Position numbers and translations under genes: made by a program | Part shown: positions 11,005-21,808 of the stretch, piece after piece | Layout: each line of letters begins with the position of its first letter | How positions within the stretch are numbered: position 1 is the stretch's first letter | NCBI GenBank assembly: GCA_022036555.1 | Contig: CM039123.1 | Span: 9,239,217-9,303,216, forward strand | DNA: 64,000 nt | DNA from: Microstegium vimineum | Taxonomy: Eukaryota; Streptophyta; Magnoliopsida; Poales; Poaceae | Reading direction: 5' to 3' | Notes under the pieces: model-generated | What the model saw: only the letters and a program-made list of their open reading frames with translations | Database searches by the model: none | Told to the model about the DNA's origin: nothing

Positions 11005-11270
11005 AAGAAAGGATTACATGCCCAAAATCATATCAGACCAAAATAATAGCACTATATGCCAATATGGCATGTCCAGATATACTAAGAACCCCTACAAAGA
11101 AAGAATTACATGCCCAGAATCATATCGGACCAAAATAATGGCACTATATGCCAATATGGCATGTCCAGATCACATCACAAGACCAAAATAATGGCACTAT
11201 ATGCCAATATAATGTGTTCGGATCACATCTCAAGCCCAAAATAATGGGACTGATGTACAGATCATATCCC
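11005..11270. repeat. Degenerate tandem repeats inside the MULE
   Basis: Units containing CCAAAATAATGGCACTATAT and GCCAATATGGCATGTCCAGA occur at about 11038, 11132, 11184 and (shortened) 11236, with periods of about 94, 52 and 53 bases. They lie downstream of the transposase stop, so are likely in its 3' flank. Confidence 0.8.
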
Positions 11271-11669
11271 AAGTCATGTTTAAGCATCAAACCAAGCAGC
11301 ATGCCTTGAAACACCTCTTCCTCTTTCTCTTCCTCTGCCTCTACCTCTACCTCTCCCAGTTGGCAGTGTTCCTCCTCCCATCTGACTTGCAGCAACACTT
11401 CAAAAAATACAGATTAAAATTGCATCAGTAGCTATGCAAAAGCATCATGCGTGTGGTAGCGAGTTCAAAAATATAATAAGTTGAATCAGTACAGATCAAC
11501 ACATACTTGAATGATTCATTAGGTGAACTAGTTGTACCCGTGCGCCTTGTTTGTGATGTGTGTGCAGTACTAGGGTCATTGCTTCCTTCTCCATATGCAT
11601 TCTCAGTAGATAAAAGTCGCTTCTTCTCTCTAATAGTTAGACCTCCTTGGCACTTCTTGGCCGTATGGC

Positions 11670-13855
11670 CTAGTTCATGGCATATCTTCTTCTGTTGTTA
11701 GCACCAGGCTCATCTGATGCCTTGATCCTAGATTTCCTTGGCCTCCCAGGTTTTCTCCTCAACTTTGGCATCTTGATTTTGTATCCTAAATTAACACGTG
11801 GCCAGAAATGTTTGGAAGTCATTGGATTAAACACACCTGAATATGCCTTTCTGAACTTGTCAACAGAAAAGTATTCATCGACATAGTCATCCATCTGTAC
11901 CTCTCTAGTTAGTTTTGCCATAAATGCTAAAGCGTGTTTACAAGGCTTTCCACTCACTTGCCAGGCCCTACAGCTACATGTCTTAAGCACCAAGTTGACT
12001 GCATACCTAAAATATGCTCCTGATTTTGTAGGTGCAGTTACTTCAGCAGTACCATTTCCACATTTTAAAACTTCACAGTCCTTGATAGCTTTGCTTTTAG
12101 TTGTAAGAGCCTTGGTAACAGTTGGGATTATTGTACCCTTCATCTTCATAGCTATCTTTTTTCTCAGTTCAAACTTGCTTATTATCATTTGTCTTATCTT
12201 GTCATGCATCTCAACAATCTGCAAGTCTTTGACATTCTTCACCCAATTGTTGAAAGATTCACAGAGGTTGTTATTGATGTAATTTATCTTGCAATGATCA
12301 GAAAATTTGCTTCTACTCCACAAGTAGGGATGATTCTTATCTAAGTATGCTACTGCTGCAGGGCACTTCTCCTGTATCCTTCCCATGTGATAATTGAACT
12401 TCTCAATGGTGCAAGCCTTGGCAGCTGGCCACATGTTATAATTAAACAAATTGCCATAGTACTGCTTTTTGAAATTTTTCCATAAATGCCTAATGCATTC
12501 TCTATGTTCTACTCCTAGATACACATCATCCACGGCTGCACCAATTCCTTTACCTGCATCTGTGCTAATAACCAAACTAGTAGGCGTGCCAATAGCAACC
12601 TTCAAGTTCTGTATAAACCATGTCCAGCTTTCCGTTGATTCAGTTTCAATAACACCATAAGCAATTGGAAATAACCCATTATGGCCATCTAATGCAACAA
12701 CAGCTGCCAACTGACCTCTAGACCTTCCTGTCAGGTGAGTAGCATCAATGGAAATATAGGGCCGACACCCTTGCAAAAATCCATCATACACGGTTTCAGA
12801 GCCACAAAAAATCTCATGAAACACACATCCCCTTGATGTTTTTCAGTGTCCATCTCAACAATGCACAATGCTTCCTGGCATAGATTTGAGTAGTTCAGCT
12901 CTATAAGTGGGCAGCAAGTCATAACTGTCATCCCACTTCCCAAATATCATATCAAGAGCCTTCTCTTTGCCCCTGAAAACCCTATCATATGGAATTTCCA
13001 TTTTATACTTCTTCAACTCAGCTTGTAATTTCATTGGTCCCATTGTTGGGTCATCTGTCAACAAGTCAACCACCCTTTCAGCTACCCAATTACTTGTGGC
13101 CATTGTATCACCACAATTATTGACTGAACCACACTTGTGAATTGGCCCATTCTTCTTAACCTGCACAGAAAAGACATGAACTGTGTTTAACTAATGGACA
13201 CTTGTGCATAGAAAATAAGGAAATTAAATTATCTAATATTTACACGCCCTTATGTGAGTACCTTGCATCCAAGTGTTTTCTTGCTGGTAGATGCAAAGAA
13301 AGTCCAATTGCAGCCCTTGTGTGCTCTCAAGCACTTTGCTCGAAATCGCTTCTTGTCTTTCTTCACAGTACGAAAGGCATAGTCATTCAAGATTGCATGT
13401 TGGGTTAATGCTGATTTGCACTGACTCACATCAGGAAATACCACACCTATATCGACACATGGATCATCAACATCAAAAGAGAAGACATGAATATCATCTT
13501 CGTCATCCTCATCAACTATTTCATCATCAGGTTCATACTCAAGATCAGATAAACTAGAGTCAGAAGATGCAGCCAAGTCACTGTCGTAGCTACTGTCACT
13601 AAGTGCAACAAGTGATTCAGTGTCGGAGTACTTGCCATCCTCCTCAACTCCAACTGCCTCTTCATCGACATGTGTGCCTTTTCTACTAGGATTCTTACCT
13701 TTGGTGGGTGAGAACTGCAGTGTACCACCAAACTCATTGATTTGGGCATCAATTTGCATTATTCCATTCTCTTGGTTCAGTCCAAACCATTCTAAAAGTT
13801 GATCATCAGTTCTAATTTCAATAGAAGCATCCTCCAATGAACGCCTATAAATCAC
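11670..13855 (-). pseudogene. MURA-type transposase with intron, DDE core, SWIM finger and two frameshifts
   Basis: Catalyses excision and integration of the surrounding element. Exon 13262-13855 encodes an acidic Ser/Asp-rich stretch and a MuDR-type N-domain (CLRAHKGCNWTFFAS). A 101-base intron (13161-13261, GTACTC...TGTGCAG) leads to 13160 downwards. The core follows: first Asp in YISIDATHL, second Asp in VISTDAGKGI, a CxxH-type region ECIRHLWKNF, candidate catalytic Glu in NLCESFNNW, then the SWIM zinc finger CSCRAWQVSGKPCKHALAF and an AT-hook-like KPGRPRK. Two frame changes lie close together, near 12856-12870 (7-base duplication ATTGTGC/ATTGTT) and near 12781-12790, between the N-domain and the DDE core, so the present copy is unlikely to make full-length protein. 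The first codon is uncertain: the frame is open 5' of 13855 without a good ATG, so a further 5' exon may exist. Confidence 0.88.
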
Positions 13856-14466
13856 ATCGTATGATTTGCAGTAAGCTAAACCCTAAATCTTCTAAGAAAT
13901 AGCAATGCATCTCCACGTAGATAACAAGGATGAATAGCTTACACAATCTCTCGAGGAAGCAATTCCACCATTGTCGGAGAAGAATGCTACACCGTCCGCC
14001 AAAGCTTGTTGTCCTGCCACCCCGCACTAGACCCTCATTGTTGGTTGCCCGCTTGAGCAGCTCGCCGTCCGCGCTCGCTGGCACTCGCGCAGCCTGTCCG
14101 TGCGCACAGGGCCCTCGCCGTCGTCCGCCCGCTCACGCAAGCCCTCGCGCTGGCCGGCCCAGCTCGTCTGCCTGCATTGACCGCCCTGCTCGTCGTCGCG
14201 CGGACGCACGCGTAGCGCAGGCCCTCGCGTCGCCGCCCAACCCGTCCGCCCGTGCCGCCGCCTATTCACACTCGCGCTGGCCGGCCGCACGCGCAGGCCC
14301 TCGCGCCACCGGCCTGCTCGTCCGCTCGCACCAGGTTCCCACCACCGGCTGCTGCGGATGGATGGATAAACGAAGAGATAAGGAAGGGGTATTAGAGTAA
14401 TTTTGGCTCAATGGAGTACCTACGTATTCCTGCACAGGTCTGTTTGACGAGTGGGGCTGTATTTGA

Positions 14467-14553
14467 CAGAAGGAGGACAAATCTGCAAACTCCAGAAAAG
14501 AGGGTCAACCGTGCAATTGGAGGCCAAAATGAGGGCAGATATACAATTTGCCC
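14467..14553 (-). repeat. MULE right terminal inverted repeat
   Basis: Reverse complement begins GGGCAAATTGTATATCTGCC and matches the left end at 10749. Followed by the 9-base duplication at 14554-14562. Confidence 0.85.
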
Positions 14554-14592
14554 TAGAAACTATGATAGTTTCTAGCATTGGAAGTGCCCTTA

Positions 14593-15170
14593 GAATACGA
14601 CGAGTACGGATAGTCTAATGGCCCATCCTCCTCGTAAAGAGTCCTGGCTCTGGCTCATCTAGAGGTAAACCGGCTTGAAGTCACAATGCCCCACTTTTAC
14701 TTTTTTGTATACGAAGTATCTGTAAGTATACATAAAGTATATTTTTATACTTATTTTATATAGTATAATAATAGTATTTAATAATATATTAAAAAGATAG
14801 ATTTTTTATTTTTCTCTACACGATAAGTTTTCTAGTATCTTAAAATGGTATATAAATAGGTTCAAACTGATAAATCTATTCTATAAAGAAGTGAAGGAAT
14901 TAGAAAATACTCTCACCCAAAAAATTTCTACCCACCTTACTTCTTACCCGTTAGATCGACTTTAGACTCAGATCCAACGCATCTAAATCTATCTATCTGG
15001 TCTGACAAGTGGACCCGGTTGGAAACTCATTTACATTTACAACACTCTACGTTTTGAAGAGCCGATCCGAATCAACTTTTTTCACCCAGTCGTGTACCCT
15101 TCTGTCGAAGCCGCGCGCACTCGTGTAGTCGTGTACCCAGCCGAAACGACGAAACGTCGTCAATTGTCAA
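14593..15170. other. AT-rich intergenic DNA, nothing recognised
   Basis: No frame or terminal repeat was found. Several TATA-rich runs lie at 14740-14830. Confidence 0.4.
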
Positions 15171-15676
15171 CCTGGGCACGAAATACCGAGAACCGAGAAC
15201 CGGACCGAAAATACCGAAACCGAAATATTCGGTTCCCTATTCGGTTCCAAGTTTTCAGGAACCGAATTTACCGATTTACCTCGGGGAACCGAATTTACCG
15301 ATTTACCTCGGGGACCGAATTTACTGAATTTGTCTTAAATTTTTTATTGATTGTACTATTGTAGACTATTATATTATATATTTTTTGTTCTCACTCTTAT
15401 ACTTTTGTGGATTTTTATTTGTATATGTATTTTGCACTATTATTATCTCAAAATCATATCAAAATTAGTTTTTGAACATGTTATTTCATATCACTGTGAT
15501 CAGTTCGGTACTATTCGGTAAATACCGAAACCGAACCGAAAGTACCGACACCGAATTTCCTTGGGACCGAGTTTTTTTAGGAACCGATCTGTACCCGTTT
15601 TTTAGGAACCGAATTAGGTGAGGTACCGAAGAACCGAACCGATCGGTTCGATATTTATATTTATCGAACGCCCAGG
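15171..15676. mobile_element. ACCGAA-rich inverted-repeat element
   Basis: Ends CCTGGGCACGAAATACC and TTATCGAACGCCCAGG are imperfect inverted repeats. The interior contains many ACCGAA and TTCGGT words in both orientations, including a tandem pair GGAACCGAATTTACCGATTT (near 15262 and 15285). No clear target duplication. It may be a small TIR element or a folded satellite-like repeat; no protein was recognised. Confidence 0.55.
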
Positions 15677-16250
15677 CTGAATCCTTAAAGCAAAACTTTT
15701 ACAATTTTACCAAAAAAAAAAGGATACATGGCATGGTTGCCCCTGCCCTCCTCCTCCTCCTCTCTCTCTGACACCTAGGACCCACAACTCTCTCATACTG
15801 ACAAGTGATCTCACTCGTCAGCTTTATCTCCCACTTCCGGCCAAGAGAGAACGAGAGAGCCAGGGCTGTCTTAGAGGGGAGGGCAGTCGGTGCGACGGTC
15901 GGGATCCATGTCACAGAGGGGCCCATGAGTACATCTACGTATATAATTAGCAATTAGCATATATGTTAATTAGGCTTATATATTTAACATATTGAAAAAA
16001 AAATTTAAATGCTCGTACACTTATCACAAGTCTAAAATTAAGAAATTAGCTTGACATCATTTCCTATTATGATATTTAGCTATTCTCGGTCACCGACTGA
16101 TCCTGAAAGCAATCGTTTCGCCACCCAATTATCTAGTCCAATTTTCAAACACGGTGATGTTGCTTCATGAGATGAGATATCATCAGGAAGCCACAATACA
16201 CCAATGCCACTTGTTCGCAACAAAAAATTATATTGTAAATTAACTCCTGC
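15677..16250. other. Intergenic DNA, nothing recognised
   Basis: Mixed AT-rich sequence with a short pyrimidine-rich stretch at 15735-15770. No supported gene. Confidence 0.4.
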
Positions 16251-16612
16251 CTCAGCCTCCATGAGCATGCTCGAGGCCTCCTCTTCCTCCGCCCGCTCCC
16301 CTAGCTGGCGTCGTGCACGGGGACGTCAATGGCCGGATGTGTTTCGCTCTTCCCCTACGGTGCAAAGCAGAAGACGGCGGGACGGGCCGATTCCGGCAAG
16401 CGCAGGGCCGACGGCGATGACGAAGGCCGCGCGGGCAGCGGTCTGCTCGGTCGCACCCGCAGGTAGGCCCAGCCTTGCCGGGGGCAGCGCGTGGCCACCG
16501 GGCCACACACGCCGGCGCCGACGATGGAGTGGCTCTGCGGCATTCCCAGAGCAGCGACGCAGTAGGCCAGCAGAACGGGCGGGGAGGTGCCGCGCGAGCT
16601 GCTGAAGAAGGG
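16251..16612. other. GC-rich block interrupted by a hAT element (left part)
   Basis: High GC with long frames on both strands, continuing at 17458-17930 once the hAT insertion is removed. It could be a decayed exon or captured gene. None of the translations matched a family I know, so no product is assigned. Confidence 0.35.
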
Positions 16613-17457
16613 CAGGGCCGGCTCTACAATTTGATGGACCCTTAGGCAGGTGGGAAGATAAGGGCCCTTTAAACTAGTTTTTAATATAATAATAATTAAA
16701 GTAACATAACAATTATTTTCCAGTAAAGATTTAGTTCATATGAAACATAACAATAGTGTGTAATAAAAAATTGAAAAACAGTAACCATTACCTCAAATAA
16801 AAATTTAATGCTTCAGTTACTTATAACAAAATGTCTTGGAACATTATTTTGGTGTAAAATCTTCAAGCACCGTATCAAGATTACATCTCTGCGATTGTAC
16901 AAACTGATCTTCTTGTTTTCTTGTTTTTCTTTTCTTACTACATATTCAAATAAGTACTCCTTCTGTCCAAAAAAAAAATCGTTATAAGATGCGTGTCAGT
17001 TAAACTTTCTCAACTTTGACTAAGTTTGTAGAAAATACGTGCAACATTTATATCTCCAAATAAATTTGTTAAAAAACTAGACTTAAAGATTTTTCGATGA
17101 TACTAATTACGTAACATAATTATTTATATATTTTAATATATAATTACCGACATTTTAAAAACATTAACATCTCGAGAAGCGAGAATGACATCTATTTAGG
17201 TACGGAGGGAATACATAAAATTATAAATTTATAACTCTAGCACTGTACGCCTGTGCTCTACTCGATGGTTCCAAGTTACGTAGAATACAGGAAGACCACA
17301 AGAGTTACCCTACTAGGCTGGTTTGTAATGGGCCTTCAAAGGCTTATTTGCCAAATAGAAAATTATCTATACTAATTACCTATATAATCTTGGGCCCTCC
17401 AGCTCCGTGGGCCTCCGGCGGTCGCCCTGCCTTGCCCCTCCCCTAGAGCCGGGCCTG
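16613..17457. mobile_element. hAT-type non-autonomous element with perfect 8-bp target duplication
   Basis: Terminal inverted repeats CAGGGCCGGCTCTA (left) and TAGAGCCGGGCCTG (right) with the typical CA(G)GG hAT start, flanked by AAGAAGGG at 16605-16612 and 17458-17465. Length 845 bases. No transposase frame. It contains a Stowaway MITE at 16957-17211. Confidence 0.9.
16957..17211. mobile_element. Stowaway MITE nested in the hAT element
   Basis: Left end CTCCTTCTGTCC and right end GGTACGGAGGGAA match the CTCCCTCCGT Stowaway consensus and are flanked by TA (16955-16956 and 17212-17213). Length 255 bases, AT-rich interior, no coding capacity. Confidence 0.88.
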
Positions 17458-18050
17458 AAGAAGGGGTAGCGACTGATTGGGGGCGGAGGAAGGTCGGAGC
17501 AGAGGAAGCGACGACGGTTATGGCGCTCCGCTGTGTAGCGTCCATGTCGCGGCTATGTGCCAGTGAACGAAAAGGGTAGCGAGAGAGTGGGCAGGTGAGG
17601 GTCAAAGCTCTGAGAGCAAGAGCTCGGATCTGGGCGGTGCCAGCGAGGTCGGCGAGCTGCTCCTTCTTGTCGACGAGGTGCTCGACGATTCGGAGACCGA
17701 GAGGAAGCACGAGGTTATGGCGCGCGCCAAGAGGATCTCGGCGGCATCGGCGGCTGCTCACCCTGCTGGTACTACTCGGGCAGCCACCGGCGCACCGCGT
17801 GCAGCCGTGCAGGCAGCCGTGGGCCACCATCACGTGGTCCTCCGCTGCGCCGTGTGCCGCTGCCGGCCGGCCGATGGCCTGGGCGAGCTAGCTTGCCCTC
17901 CGTGTGTGAGAAACAGTGGAGGTCCTTTATAGCTTCCATGGCAGCGACGTGAGGAAGAGATAAGGATGAAGAAGAAAGGGTGATGTGTGGGGCCCACATG
18001 TAAGAAGGATAAAATGGGCATTTTAGCATCATGTTAGTAGCAGTTACCGG
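17458..18050. other. GC-rich block (right part), product unknown
   Basis: Continuation of the GC-rich segment interrupted by the hAT element. Overlapping frames exist on both strands. It may be an old captured or degraded gene. I could not assign a family. Confidence 0.3.
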
Positions 18051-18938
18051 AAAAAGTGACGGCAGTGACGTGTAGGAGTCCTGAAAATTGAAGCCATGGT
18101 CAAGAAGGAAGATGAACTTTTCCAATGGCCAGTGAGGAAGTTGTATCTTTTATAATGGCTTAGGAGGAATTAGCCCATGTCCTGGCAGGGGTGCGGCCTG
18201 GGCGGGTCCGGCGCGGCACCAACGAGCATAAGAGAGCACGGTGGTTGCCTTCCCTTCTGCCGGATCACGGGGCCACTCTACTCAGGTCTCGGCACGGTGC
18301 TCCCGATTCCGGGAGTTGTAGCTAAGCACTGACAGCGCCGAGCCAAATGGAAGTAGTGGCTCCCGCGTGGCTCCCATCCTCCATGGCGCCTCTCTCCTCT
18401 CTCAGTATCTCCCTTTCATTCTGTCGAAGGTGGAAGATGAAGCTAACGAGTGGAACCCACCTGTTATTGAAAGGGAGTTACAGGACCTAGCTGTCGGAGA
18501 GAGGATAGGGGCAACCTCATCTTTTCGTATTGTCCCTTCATGCTGGCACCATGATGTTTGATGTAACATGCTACGTACACATTTTTTGTAAAGTTATAAT
18601 AGTTGATTTAAGAATGATAAATTTTAGGAACCATTTTAAGAGTAAGAATCAGATGAGTGGCATTGGTTATAATGATAAAAATGTAAAACTCCCCAAGTGC
18701 AAGGGTCTACTAAAAGGCAGTTCGATTCCAAAAAAAAAAAAGCATACGCATTCCTCCTTGTAACCTTGTTGCAAACAGTGGCTACAATGAAAAGGAAAGA
18801 CAAATCATCACTCCCTCGATACTTGAGATTCAGATAAAATAGTGTACTGAAAATGATTGTCCTATCACATTAGTTTTTGCCCAGCCAATAGTAGTCTTTG
18901 AAGACTAGTCCAGGGCAAAATTATGAGGAAGTTGTCTA
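18051..18938. other. Intergenic DNA, nothing recognised
   Basis: No convincing coding frame or terminal repeats were found. An A-rich run lies at 18730-18741. Confidence 0.4.
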
Positions 18939-18942
18939 TTAA

Positions 18943-19148
18943 GGGCACTCACAGTGCAGACTCTATCGTAGAGTCTAAACTCATTTATTACCTCGAATAT
19001 TGTGGATTTGGAGTCTAAATAAGACTTGGAGTCTTGTTTTTTTTATCATATCTCTTCAATAAATATACTGTTACATCAGTAAAATGACATAAATAAGTGG
19101 TAATAAATAGTCTTGGACTCTATGATAGAGTCTTGCATTGAGAGTGCC
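18943..19148. mobile_element. Small MITE, TTAA-flanked, 206 bp
   Basis: Left GGGCACTCACAGTGCA followed by GACTCTATC, and right end GATAGAGTCTTGCATTGAGAGTGCC, form inverted repeats of about 25 bases. Both sides are flanked by TTAA (18939-18942 and 19149-19152). The ends resemble those of the larger element at 9889-14589, so both may be related. Confidence 0.85.
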
Positions 19149-19152
19149 TTAA

Positions 19153-19760
19153 GTGCACGGCACTAGCAATTGTGGTCTTGTGAAGACTTTCGGTTCCATG
19201 TCTGAAGCTCTGAATGCAGATTTGCAAGAACGGGGCAAACTATCCTGGTCCAGGAACAAGAATTCCTGGCCCATAAGAACAAATCCAATACATTATTTTG
19301 GTGGGACTAAGATGATCTACATGTACAAAGCAAGCCGGGCATATCAGTGCAGGTGTCTACAAGGCAGGGAGGGAGCCCAGAAGTCATAAGATATGAGCAT
19401 ACAACACACAGTTACTGTACTCGCCGTTGTACATCCCACCAACAATACCAAACTCCAAAACACACTAATGACTCAACATTTAAGTTACTAGTCCCCAAAG
19501 TTTGCACAAAACAACACACACAGCTACAAATCTCACTAAAATCTACAGGATGCTTGCAGCTCGGCTCAGTCCAAAGTTCAGATCACACCAAAATTTACAG
19601 GGTGCACCAGCTCGGTTCAGTCCAGGGTTTGGTTGAATATCATACAGAGGAAGAGCATGCGCGAGAGAAACTGGGCAATCAAACTCCTCCCACAGGAACA
19701 AGCCAGCACATCATATTCGTGGAAGTAGTAGTAGGTCAAACAAGGCGCCAATGTACATAG
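19153..19760. other. Downstream flank of the BPS1-like gene with a short duplication
   Basis: CAGCTCGGCTCAGTCCAAAG (near 19557) is echoed as CAGCTCGGTTCAGTCCAGGG about 51 bases later, each preceded by an ATCTACAGGATG / TTTACAGGGTG phrase. No gene was recognised. Confidence 0.5.
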
Positions 19761-19784
19761 AAACTTGTACATGCCAGTTTAAGT

Positions 19785-20220
19785 TACCCAATAGACAGAC
19801 AATGATACAAGGATCAACATTTTGCATCTCATTTTCATCTCCATTACCAGCACCTAATAGACAGACAAGGATCAACATTTTGCAACTCATTTTCATCTCC
19901 ATTACCAGCACACATGAGCATACATACAGACAAGGATCAAAATTTTGTAACTCATTTTCATCTCCATTACCAGCACACATGAGCATACATACAGTTGATC
20001 TACTCTAGATGTTGTACATTCCAGCGAGACCAACTCAATAACTCTAGGTCGAACAAGACGGCAACATGATGTACAAGTACATAGAAAGTTGTGCATATAG
20101 CAATTTAAGTTATCCAACAAGACTTACAGGGATCAACAGTTTGAAATTCATTCTCATTTCCATTACCAGCATACAGTTGCTCTACTCTAGATGTTGTACA
20201 TTCCACCGACACCAACTTAA
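19785..20220. repeat. Imperfect tandem and dispersed repeats 3' of the BPS1-like gene
   Basis: Units built on AGACAAGGATCAACATTTTG and CATTTTCATCTCCATTACCAGCA recur at about 19812, 19864, 19927 and, more diverged, at 20128. Larger similarity links 19775-19800 with 20095-20120. They lie 240-660 bases beyond the stop codon, so may be in or just past the 3' UTR. Confidence 0.8.
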
Positions 20221-20453
20221 CAACACTATTTACTCAACAACACTCTAGTTCCTACTTACCAAAAAAGGAAGCTATATAAGCTTTTGCAAAGCACAGCTAG
20301 GGGCACATGATTATGCACAATGTTTCTGAGATCTGGGCCCGGCTTAGTGTTGGTGGGGCTGAGCAGGGGCCAGAAGTCAGAAGCACCACACATAAGGATG
20401 GGTCGCTGAGCTGTCTATGCACGCATTACATGGCACAAACATGAGATAGCATA

Positions 20454-21803
20454 TTAAGACCTGACCTCTGCAGAAACCTTGCCCCCGACTGAAATCCTGA
20501 GATTGCAAAGTAGTGCATCACGCCCTGTAAGCACGATCTGGAAGAAGTCACCCACCCGCTTCGACAGCGAGTCCAACCCCAACCGGAGCCTTTCAGCGCT
20601 TTTCAACATGCTGGAGATGCAGTTCAGCAGCTCCTCTCTCCTTTCAAAGCAATTGATCTCAGTGCCAACACCAGTGGCCTGCTTTGTGTTATCATCTTGG
20701 TGACTTGTTTTCTCGGGCACCATCACTTCTTTTGTATGGCCCATAGTCTTTGCATCCTCCTTGATGTCAGCTGTATCCATTCCTCCTTCTGTAGTAATAC
20801 TTTGCAGCGTGATCACTTCATGCTGACAGCTAATGTCCTCAGCCATCTTCAGATTATCCACATGGCCTCCTTCCTGGGCTGTAGTATCTGGCAGGACCAC
20901 TTCCTTTGAATGACTAAAAGCATGAGCCAGGCTGGCATTCTCCTCTTCAAGCTGAGCAGCACAAGTCAATGTATGCAGCTGTCTAGCACATACCTCAACA
21001 TCCTCCAGCTCTTTTACAGCAGGGACACTACCACTGGATAGTTGACTGCTAATTTCCCCACTTATGGCCTTATGAAGATCAATGAAGGCTGTAGACCAAC
21101 CAAATTTCTCAGGGACATCGAAATCCACCAGTGGCTTGAAGCTACCCGACAGTACAGCTACAAGGACACTGCAGATCAAGACTGTAACAGCCTCAATTCC
21201 ATACAATGCCCGCATGAGCACTTTTCCTTTAGCAGAATGCTTAACCTTCATCAGGCAAAGATTCCCAGAAAGCTCCTGTAGCGCTGCCAAGCAGCTATCA
21301 AGCCTCGGAGACCTTTCAGTTGCTCGCTCAATCCATTCCTTAAGTGACACCTCAGCTCTCTTGAGCTGCTCCTGGGATGGCATGTCACTCCCAGAGCCCA
21401 ACACATTCAGGAGATATCGCACAAGCAGCTGCCCTTGATCCAAACGAGAGAGCTCTGAGCTCAGCGCAATGCAGATGTCCAGTAGCTTCACACTGCTGTT
21501 CAGGTAAATGTCCACCCACTTCTCGTCCCAGTCTGATAAGGGCAGCTCAAGCTCAGTAATCAGGGTGGCTATATTTGTGTGCAACTCTGATAAGCAGTCC
21601 ACGGCGAGCTTCATCCATGATAGTGTGAGCACCTCCGAGGTGGCCTCTGGCTTAAGCTTCCTCAAGCTCGAGGCCAGGCCATCTTCGTACGAAGCGAGCA
21701 GCTCGGTGAGCTTCGGCGACAGGTGGGATCCTCTTGGGAGAATCATCCTGAAGGGATTCCCCACGGGAAAGAAGGACCTGTGGCCGTCGTGTGCGCGACT
21801 CAT
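20454..21803 (-). CDS. BYPASS1-like / UPF0496 protein 4-like (ROH1-type family)
   Basis: An intact minus-strand frame of 449 residues from ATG 21803, beginning MSRAHDGHRSFFPVGNPF, to TAA at 20454-20456. The N-terminal motif, the SWMKLAVDCLSELHTN helix and the SDWDEKWVDIYLNSSVKLLD block are typical of plant BPS1/UPF0496 proteins. A hydrophobic segment around residues 205-225 (VTVLICSVLVAVLSG) could be a membrane anchor. The middle region (residues about 280-390) is variable and acidic. Arabidopsis BPS1 limits synthesis of a root-derived mobile growth inhibitor; whether this paralogue does is not known. No introns interrupt the coding part, as is usual in the family; a 5'-UTR intron is supported by an acceptor (TTACAG) 5 bases before the ATG. 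Codon use is GC-moderate and no disabling change was seen. Confidence 0.9.
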   Translation of the reverse strand: MSRAHDGHRSFFPVGNPFRMILPRGSHLSPKLTELLASYEDGLASSLRKLKPEATSEVLTLSWMKLAVDCLSELHTNIATLITELELPLSDWDEKWVDIYLNSSVKLLDICIALSSELSRLDQGQLLVRYLLNVLGSGSDMPSQEQLKRAEVSLKEWIERATERSPRLDSCLAALQELSGNLCLMKVKHSAKGKVLMRALYGIEAVTVLICSVLVAVLSGSFKPLVDFDVPEKFGWSTAFIDLHKAISGEISSQLSSGSVPAVKELEDVEVCARQLHTLTCAAQLEEENASLAHAFSHSKEVVLPDTTAQEGGHVDNLKMAEDISCQHEVITLQSITTEGGMDTADIKEDAKTMGHTKEVMVPEKTSHQDDNTKQATGVGTEINCFERREELLNCISSMLKSAERLRLGLDSLSKRVGDFFQIVLTGRDALLCNLRISVGGKVSAEVRS

Positions 21804-21808
21804 CTCCT

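Larger units (their letters stand above)
10749..14553 (-). mobile_element. Complete Mutator-like element (MULE), 3.8 kb
   Basis: Bounded by perfect 9-base target duplications TAGAAACTA (10740-10748 and 14554-14562), the Mutator hallmark. Terminal inverted repeats extend about 85 bases: left GGGCCAATTGCATTTCTGCC, right (reversed) GGGCAAATTGTATATCTGCC, sharing CTGCCCTCATTTT and CCCTCTTTTCT. It encodes a minus-strand transposase with frameshifts. It inserted into the TTA-flanked element at 9889-14589. Confidence 0.92.
9889..14589. mobile_element. TTA-flanked TIR element split by a Mutator element
   Basis: Left end GGGCATTCCCAATAC and right end GCATTGGAAGTGCCC are inverted repeats (12 of 15 match), flanked by TTA at 9886-9888 and TTA at 14590-14592. 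Removing the Mutator insertion (10749-14553 plus one 9-base duplication) leaves about 887 bases. The interior includes a GC-rich block (10024-10470) that could be captured host sequence; I recognise no product in it. Confidence 0.65.

Noticed and set aside
11005..11270. Regular repeats considered as a CRISPR array
   Set aside because: Plant nuclear DNA; units are irregular, diverged and lie inside a MULE.
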